Both the position numbers and the translations under genes were made by a program. From NCBI GenBank assembly GCA_018711755.1, contig DVHY01000170.1, forward strand, positions 1 to 42,656: a DNA stretch of 42,656 nt, read 5' to 3'. The notes beneath the pieces are model-generated. The model saw nothing but the letters and a program-made list of their open reading frames with translations, was not told where the DNA came from and searched no databases. Position 1 is the first letter of the stretch. Every line of letters starts with the position of its first letter. The stretch comes from Candidatus Limivicinus faecipullorum (lineage in GTDB: Bacteria > Bacillota > Clostridia > Oscillospirales > Oscillospiraceae). Shown in pieces: positions 38,864 to 42,656 of this stretch.

Positions 38864-39571
38864 ATGAAGAAGCTGAAAAAGACTGCCGTTTTGCTGACGG
38901 TCCTGGCCCTGGCCCTGAGTCTCAGCGCCTGCGGCGAGAGCGAGCTGACGGGGACCTGGAAGGGCAGGCTGGATATGAGCCAGCAGGCGGCGGCCCGGAC
39001 GGAGGCGGCCCTGGAGGGCTTTGCCCCGGCCGGGGATACGGAGAGCGGGACGCCGGAGCTGAAAGACTGTCTGGGCGGGTTCAGCTTCGGATATACCATA
39101 GTCTTCAGCGAGGACGGCAGCTTCAGCGCCGGGGCCGATGAAGAGGAGCTTGCAGCCTGCCTTGAGTCCCTGAGGGAGAGCATAAAGGAGTATTACAGGC
39201 AGCGCCTGTTCGTGAGCCTGAGCCGGACTGCGGAGGAGATGGGCCTGGCCTCGGGGGTAAGCGGGCCGGAACAGCTGGAGTCGCTGATGGGCGTCTCCCT
39301 GGACGAGGCCATATCGGAGGTCCTTGGGGTGGACCTGGAGGAGCTGGCGGAGCTGGCCCTGGCTGAGCTCCGCGCCGGACTGTCCGGGCTGGAGCTTGAG
39401 GGCAGCTGCGAATCCGGCGACGGGGAGCTTGTCCTCTCCGTCGGGGCTGGGGAGTCCGCCCGGCTCAGCTATGTCCTGGAGGGGGACAGGCTCAGCCTGA
39501 GGGCGCCGGGCGCCGGGTATCTTTTCGGCCTGGAGGGGCTGAGCTCCCTGGAACTGAGCCGGGCCTCCTGA
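38864..39571 (+). CDS. Predicted lipoprotein, function unknown
   Basis: A 235-residue protein with a lipoprotein signal peptide (LALSLSAC, lipidated Cys23). The mature part starts GESELTGTWKGRLDMSQQ, continues YTIVFSEDGSFSAG, then a helical, Glu/Leu-rich middle (about 95-175) and a beta-rich end. The opening GTWxG and the beta strands suggest a lipocalin-like or DUF-type barrel fold, but no family is recognised. Start supported by AAAGGAG 8 bases upstream. It is a monocistronic gene with a terminator after it. Base composition matches the neighbours. Confidence 0.75.
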   Translation: MKKLKKTAVLLTVLALALSLSACGESELTGTWKGRLDMSQQAAARTEAALEGFAPAGDTESGTPELKDCLGGFSFGYTIVFSEDGSFSAGADEEELAACLESLRESIKEYYRQRLFVSLSRTAEEMGLASGVSGPEQLESLMGVSLDEAISEVLGVDLEELAELALAELRAGLSGLELEGSCESGDGELVLSVGAGESARLSYVLEGDRLSLRAPGAGYLFGLEGLSSLELSRAS

Positions 39572-39613
39572 GACCGGGAAAGATAAAGGAAAAAATAAGG
39601 AAAGAATAAAGGA

Positions 39614-39662
39614 AAAACAGACGCCGGGCCTGACTGTAAAAGTCAGGCCCGGCGTATTTGCG
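39614..39662. terminator. Bidirectional intrinsic terminator
   Basis: A 15-bp perfect stem (39621-39635 / 39641-39655) with a 5-base loop. The minus strand continues CTGTTTTTCC and the plus strand ATTTG, so it acts mainly for the minus-strand DUF1275 gene and probably also for the lipoprotein gene. Confidence 0.8.
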
Positions 39663-39674
39663 GCCGTTTTGTCC

Positions 39675-40406
39675 TCAGTGGCCGGAGGGCTTGCGGTAGA
39701 GCATGTTCTTTTCCCTGGTGCGGTCGGCGTAGGCCAGGTCCGCAAAGACTATCAGCAGCAGCACCCCTGCGCCCCAGATGGAGGGGCCGCCGAAAATGCC
39801 TGCGGCCAGGGTGGAGACCACGGCTCCGGCGGCAAAGGAGCAGAGCATCAGCAGATGCACCCGGAAGCGGCGGCGGATGGAGGCGTCCTCCCGGTGTCTC
39901 AGCCCCCGGGTGAGCAGCACCCCCACCTGGCGCACGTGGTTGGTGCAGAAGGTGGTGGACATGGGTATGTGCTCGGCCTGGCGGAAGGTGTTGTACTGCA
40001 TGGAGCAGATGAAGTTTATGCTCACCTGGGAGATTTGGAAGGGCCAGCTGTCGGGGATGAAGCCCAGCAGCAGCACGGTGATGAGCTCTATGCCCACCAG
40101 CATGGTGTCCCAGCGGAGGAAGTGGAGCCGCTTGACCCGGTTGGGCAGCAGCTCGGAGATGACAGCCCCCAGGATATAGGCGCCGATGGGGATAAGGTAG
40201 TAGAGGGCCCGGCTCCACTGGCCGTTGCCCAGGGCCATGGACAGCAGCACCACGTTTGCGGTCTGGGCGTTGCAGAAGACGCCGCCTCTCAGGGAATAGG
40301 TAAAGGCGCCCAGGTAGCCGCCGGCGGCTATGAGCAGGGCGAATATCCATATCTTTTCACATTCCAGCACCGGCTCTTCCCGGCGCGGCTCCGGCTGGCA
40401 GTCCAT
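39675..40406 (-). CDS. DUF1275 (YoaK-family) membrane protein
   Basis: A 243-residue protein with about six membrane segments. The DUF1275 landmarks are present: GGYLGAFTYSLRGGVFCNAQTANVVLL at about 28-55, and NFICSMQYNTFRQAEHIPMSTTFCTNHVRQ in the middle. The family has no established substrate, though YoaK-like proteins are often annotated as permeases. The ATG has GGAGGAG 4-5 bases upstream. No promoter is clear between it and rplA; only a hairpin (40430-40454) intervenes, so it may be read through from the ribosomal operon. Confidence 0.87.
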   Translation of the reverse strand: MDCQPEPRREEPVLECEKIWIFALLIAAGGYLGAFTYSLRGGVFCNAQTANVVLLSMALGNGQWSRALYYLIPIGAYILGAVISELLPNRVKRLHFLRWDTMLVGIELITVLLLGFIPDSWPFQISQVSINFICSMQYNTFRQAEHIPMSTTFCTNHVRQVGVLLTRGLRHREDASIRRRFRVHLLMLCSFAAGAVVSTLAAGIFGGPSIWGAGVLLLIVFADLAYADRTREKNMLYRKPSGH

Positions 40407-40429
40407 ATATCTCCTCCTTCAATATTAAT

Positions 40430-40454
40430 CCCGGCCGCTCGAAGAGCGGCCGGG
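40430..40454 (-). terminator. Hairpin after rplA, probably a weak terminator
   Basis: An 11-bp GC-rich stem (40430-40440 / 40444-40454) with a 3-base loop. On minus it is followed by ATTAATATT rather than a strong T run, so some read-through into the DUF1275 gene is expected. Confidence 0.55.
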
Positions 40455-40478
40455 AAGGCATCGACTGTGTTGCTTTTA

Positions 40479-41171
40479 TCAGAGCTGCTTCTGGGCGTTG
40501 ATCTTCACGCCGGGGCCCATGGTGGAGGCGGTGACGCAGGAGCGGATGTACTGACCTTTCGCAGCTGCGGGCTTGGCCTTGATGATGGCGCCGATGAGGG
40601 CGGCGTAGTTCTCGTAGAGCTTCTCTGCGCCGAAGCTGACCTTGCCGATGGGGCAGTGGATAATGTTGGTCTTGTCCAGACGGTACTCCACCTTACCGGC
40701 TTTGGCCTCGGAGATGGCCTGCTTCAGGTTGGGGGTGACGGTGCCGGCCTTGGGGGAGGGCATCAGGCCCTTGGGGCCCAGGACTTTACCAAGACGGCCG
40801 ACGGTGCCCATCATATCGGGGCTGGCGATAACGGTGTCGAACTCGAACCAGTTCTCCTTCTGGATCTTCTCCACCAGGTCCATGCCGCCGGCGTAGTCGG
40901 CGCCTGCCTCCAGGCACTCCTCCTTGCGCTCGTCCTTGCAGAAGACCAGGACGCGGACGGTCTTGCCGGTGCCGTTGGGCAGCACGATGGCGCCGCGGAC
41001 CTGCTGGTCGGCGTGACGGCCGTCAACGCCCAGCTTCACGTGGAGCTCCACGGTCTCGTCGAACTTGGCCTTGCTGGCGCTGATGACCAGCTTCAGGGCC
41101 TCCATGGGGTCATAGAGGGCCTGCTTATCTATGAGCTTTGCGCTCTCTTTGTAATTTTTACCTCTAAACAA
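40479..41171 (-). CDS. rplA: 50S ribosomal protein L1
   Basis: The 230-residue L1 protein of the L1 stalk, which also represses its own operon in many bacteria. It begins MFRGKNYKESAKLIDKQALYDPMEAL and contains the signature GMMGTVGRLGKVLGPKGLMPSPKAGTV region (here DMMGTVGRLGKVLGPKGLM). The start codon is TTG at 41171, with AGGAGG 8 bases upstream and a stop codon four codons upstream in frame, so no other start is possible nearby. It follows rplK by 59 bases. Confidence 0.97.
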   Translation of the reverse strand: MFRGKNYKESAKLIDKQALYDPMEALKLVISASKAKFDETVELHVKLGVDGRHADQQVRGAIVLPNGTGKTVRVLVFCKDERKEECLEAGADYAGGMDLVEKIQKENWFEFDTVIASPDMMGTVGRLGKVLGPKGLMPSPKAGTVTPNLKQAISEAKAGKVEYRLDKTNIIHCPIGKVSFGAEKLYENYAALIGAIIKAKPAAAKGQYIRSCVTASTMGPGVKINAQKQL

Positions 41172-41230
41172 TTTGATTTCCTCCTAATAATGTGGTTGAG
41201 TCGGATGGATAAATCCTCCCACGTTTAGGC

Positions 41231-41656
41231 TCAGTCTCCAACGACTACGCCCATGGAGCGGCAGGTACCGGCGATCATGCTCATGGCGGACTCGATGTCG
41301 GTGCAGTTGAGGTCGGGCATTTTCTGCTCGGCGATCTTGCGGACATCTTCCTTGCTGATGGTGGCCACCTTGTCCCTCTGGGGCACGCCGGAGGCGGTCT
41401 CGATGCCGCAGGCCTTCTTGATAAGCAGGGCGGCAGGAGGAGTCTTGGTGATGAAAGTGAAGCTGCGGTCGGAGTACACGGTGATGACGACGGGGATCAT
41501 CATGCCCATATCGCCCTTGGTGCGCTCGTTGAAGTCCTTGGTGAACTGACCGATGTTTATACCGTACTGGCCCAGAGCGGGGCCGACGGGGGGCGCCGGA
41601 GTTGCCTTACCGGCGGGAACCTGGAATCTAACGTATCCAACAACTTTCTGTGCCAT
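41231..41656 (-). CDS. rplK: 50S ribosomal protein L11
   Basis: The 141-residue L11 protein, of the GTPase-associated centre and needed for RelA-type stringent signalling. The N-terminal VRFQVPAGKATPAPPVGPALGQYGINI is the canonical proline-rich region, and the C-terminus has the rRNA-binding GTCRSMGVVV. Start has GAGGTG 8 bases upstream. It lies 23 bases after nusG. Confidence 0.97.
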   Translation of the reverse strand: MAQKVVGYVRFQVPAGKATPAPPVGPALGQYGINIGQFTKDFNERTKGDMGMMIPVVITVYSDRSFTFITKTPPAALLIKKACGIETASGVPQRDKVATISKEDVRKIAEQKMPDLNCTDIESAMSMIAGTCRSMGVVVGD

Positions 41657-41679
41657 TTAAAGCACCTCTTTCTTAAATT

Positions 41680-42204
41680 TTAATGTTTGATGACTTCCAC
41701 CTGGTCCAGCTCCAGATCCACGGGGGTCTCTCTGCCGAACATGGACACCACCACACGGACCCGGTTTTTATCCGGCTCCAGCTCGTCCACTACGCCAAGG
41801 AAGCCTGCCAGAGGCCCGTCGTTGACCTTGACCTCGTCGCCCAGGCCGTAGCCCACCACGATCTCCCGGCGTTCCACGCCCAGGTCGTAGATCTCCTGCT
41901 CCGTGAGGGGGACGGCCTTGCCGTCGGAGCCCACGAAGCCGGTGGCGCCGCGCACGTTGTGGATAAGGTGCCAGCTGTCGTCGGTGAGTATCATCTTCAC
42001 CAGCACGTAGCCGGGGAACACCTTGCGCTCGACGGTTTTCTCGCCGGCGTCGGTGTATTCGGTGACGGTCTCCATGGGGATGTTGACTTCCTTGATGAGG
42101 TCCGTCATCTTTCTGTTTTCCGCAGCCTTCATCACGGCGGCGGCAACAGCGTTTTCATACCCTGAGTAGGTATGGACCACATACCATTTCGCTTCTTCGG
42201 CCAT
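41680..42204 (-). CDS. nusG: Transcription termination/antitermination protein NusG
   Basis: The 174-residue NusG: the NGN domain (KWYVVHTYSGYENAVAAAV... to TDDSWHLIHNVRGATGFVG) and a C-terminal KOW domain (VNDGPLAGFLGVVDELEPDKNRVRVVVSMFGRETPVDLEL). Length is standard. The start ATG has only a weak ribosome binding sequence and lies 5 bases after secE, so it is probably coupled. Confidence 0.97.
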   Translation of the reverse strand: MAEEAKWYVVHTYSGYENAVAAAVMKAAENRKMTDLIKEVNIPMETVTEYTDAGEKTVERKVFPGYVLVKMILTDDSWHLIHNVRGATGFVGSDGKAVPLTEQEIYDLGVERREIVVGYGLGDEVKVNDGPLAGFLGVVDELEPDKNRVRVVVSMFGRETPVDLELDQVEVIKH

Positions 42205-42209
42205 GTCGC

Positions 42210-42482
42210 TTAACCTGCCAGGGTGAGCAGCCCGTTGACCAGCATGGTAGCCAGTTCGTCAAAGCCCCAAAGGACGATTGCGGAAGCAAACATCACGCCG
42301 AGGGAGATGAGCACGTTCTTACCCAGAGTCTGGGGGGTAGGCCATATGACCTTTTTCAGTTCGCTCTTCATCTCACGGAACCAGCGGACTATCCTCTGAA
42401 AGAAGCCGGGCTTGACGTCGTCCTTTTTGACGGCGGTGACAGCCTTGCTGGGTGCGCTGCCGCGTTTCTTTTCTTCAGCCAT
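42210..42482 (-). CDS. secE: Preprotein translocase subunit SecE
   Basis: A 90-residue SecE: a hydrophilic N-terminal part of about 30 residues, the conserved cytosolic VRWFREMKSELKKVIWPTPQTLGKNV, and one membrane helix (about 58-85). This matches the single-helix SecE of Gram-positives, with an extended N-terminus. I start it at ATG 42482 (AAGGA about 10 bases upstream) rather than the GTG two codons earlier. It works with SecY and SecG. Confidence 0.93.
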   Translation of the reverse strand: MAEEKKRGSAPSKAVTAVKKDDVKPGFFQRIVRWFREMKSELKKVIWPTPQTLGKNVLISLGVMFASAIVLWGFDELATMLVNGLLTLAG

Positions 42483-42503
42483 TTTCACGCATCCTTTCAG
42501 AAC

Positions 42504-42656
42504 TTACTTGGTTTCCACATGCTTGGTGTGCTTTCTGCAGAAGGGGCAATATTTGCTGCGCTCCAAACGGTCGGAAGTATTCTTCTTGTTCTTGACCGTG
42601 TTGTAGTTCCTCTGCTTGCATTCTTCGCATCTGAGTGTGATTTTAACTCTTGCGCC
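42504..42656 (-). CDS. rpmG: 50S ribosomal protein L33, cut by the window edge
   Basis: The final 50 residues of L33: GARVKITLRCEECKQRNYNTVKNKKNT... then YCPFCRKHTKHVETK. The pairs CEEC and CPFC form the zinc-binding site of the CxxC+ form of L33. The start codon lies beyond position 42656, perhaps one codon away. It heads the rpmG-secE-nusG-rplK-rplA order usual in Clostridia. Confidence 0.93.
   Translation of the reverse strand, partial: GARVKITLRCEECKQRNYNTVKNKKNTSDRLERSKYCPFCRKHTKHVETK

Overview
The window looks like chromosomal DNA of a GC-rich gut Clostridium relative (Bacillota, class Clostridia, probably Oscillospiraceae or close kin). The evidence is the block hprK-murB-rapZ-whiA-dnaE, a pepP-efp-CD1247-type cluster, the rpmG-secE-nusG-rplK-rplA block, a four-cysteine L28, strong GGAGG ribosome binding sites, and clean sigma-A promoters with 16-18 base spacers. 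Many ordinary genes use ATA for isoleucine despite the high GC. I see no rRNA, tRNA, CRISPR array, insertion sequence, prophage or integrase. Genus is not determinable by eye.

Layout. 1-4.6 kb (minus): xpt, then an asparaginase / BaiN-like flavoprotein / COG2509 flavoprotein operon. 4.7-6.1 kb (minus): a DUF3267 membrane metalloprotease-like protein and a small membrane protein + XRE regulator cassette whose promoter sits inside a near-perfect 23-bp inverted repeat. 6.2-11.2 kb (plus): a four-gene overlapping operon with CotH-type surface kinase, VTC-type polyphosphate polymerase domain, DUF4956 membrane protein and beta-helix lipoprotein. 11.3-15.9 kb (minus): rarA-DUF951-GIY-YIG-acyltransferase, then capA-like and a GNAT gene. 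16-17.4 kb (plus): an exported Pro/Thr-linker protein and nth. 17.4-20.4 kb (minus): XRE-membrane-ogt operon, a threonine aldolase gene with a hairpin over its ribosome binding site, and a bacterial-PH-like membrane protein. 20.7-24.1 kb (minus): a KdpDE-like two-component pair and a D,D-carboxypeptidase. 24.3-28.7 kb (plus): a second two-component pair, pepP, efp and an acidic zinc-ribbon protein. 28.8-38.3 kb (minus): hprK-murB-rapZ-whiA-dnaE plus two tandem acyltransferases. 38.5-39.7 kb (plus): rpmB and a lipoprotein gene. 39.7 kb to the end (minus): DUF1275 protein and the ribosomal/secretion operon, with rpmG cut by the window edge.

How the genes fit together. Housekeeping functions (translation, replication, repair, wall synthesis, carbon signalling) alternate with cell-surface functions (CotH module, three acyltransferase-3 proteins, CapA-like protein, D,D-carboxypeptidase, two lipoproteins). 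The best candidate for an under-described system is the CotH/VTC/DUF4956/beta-helix operon at 6.2-11.2 kb, which is tightly coupled translationally and has its own promoter and terminator. The best regulatory observation is that two separate XRE + membrane protein cassettes (5.5-6.1 kb and 17.9-18.6 kb) share recognition-helix residues and the same 18-bp site, TGTCAA-N7-TTACA, placed identically over the -35 box.
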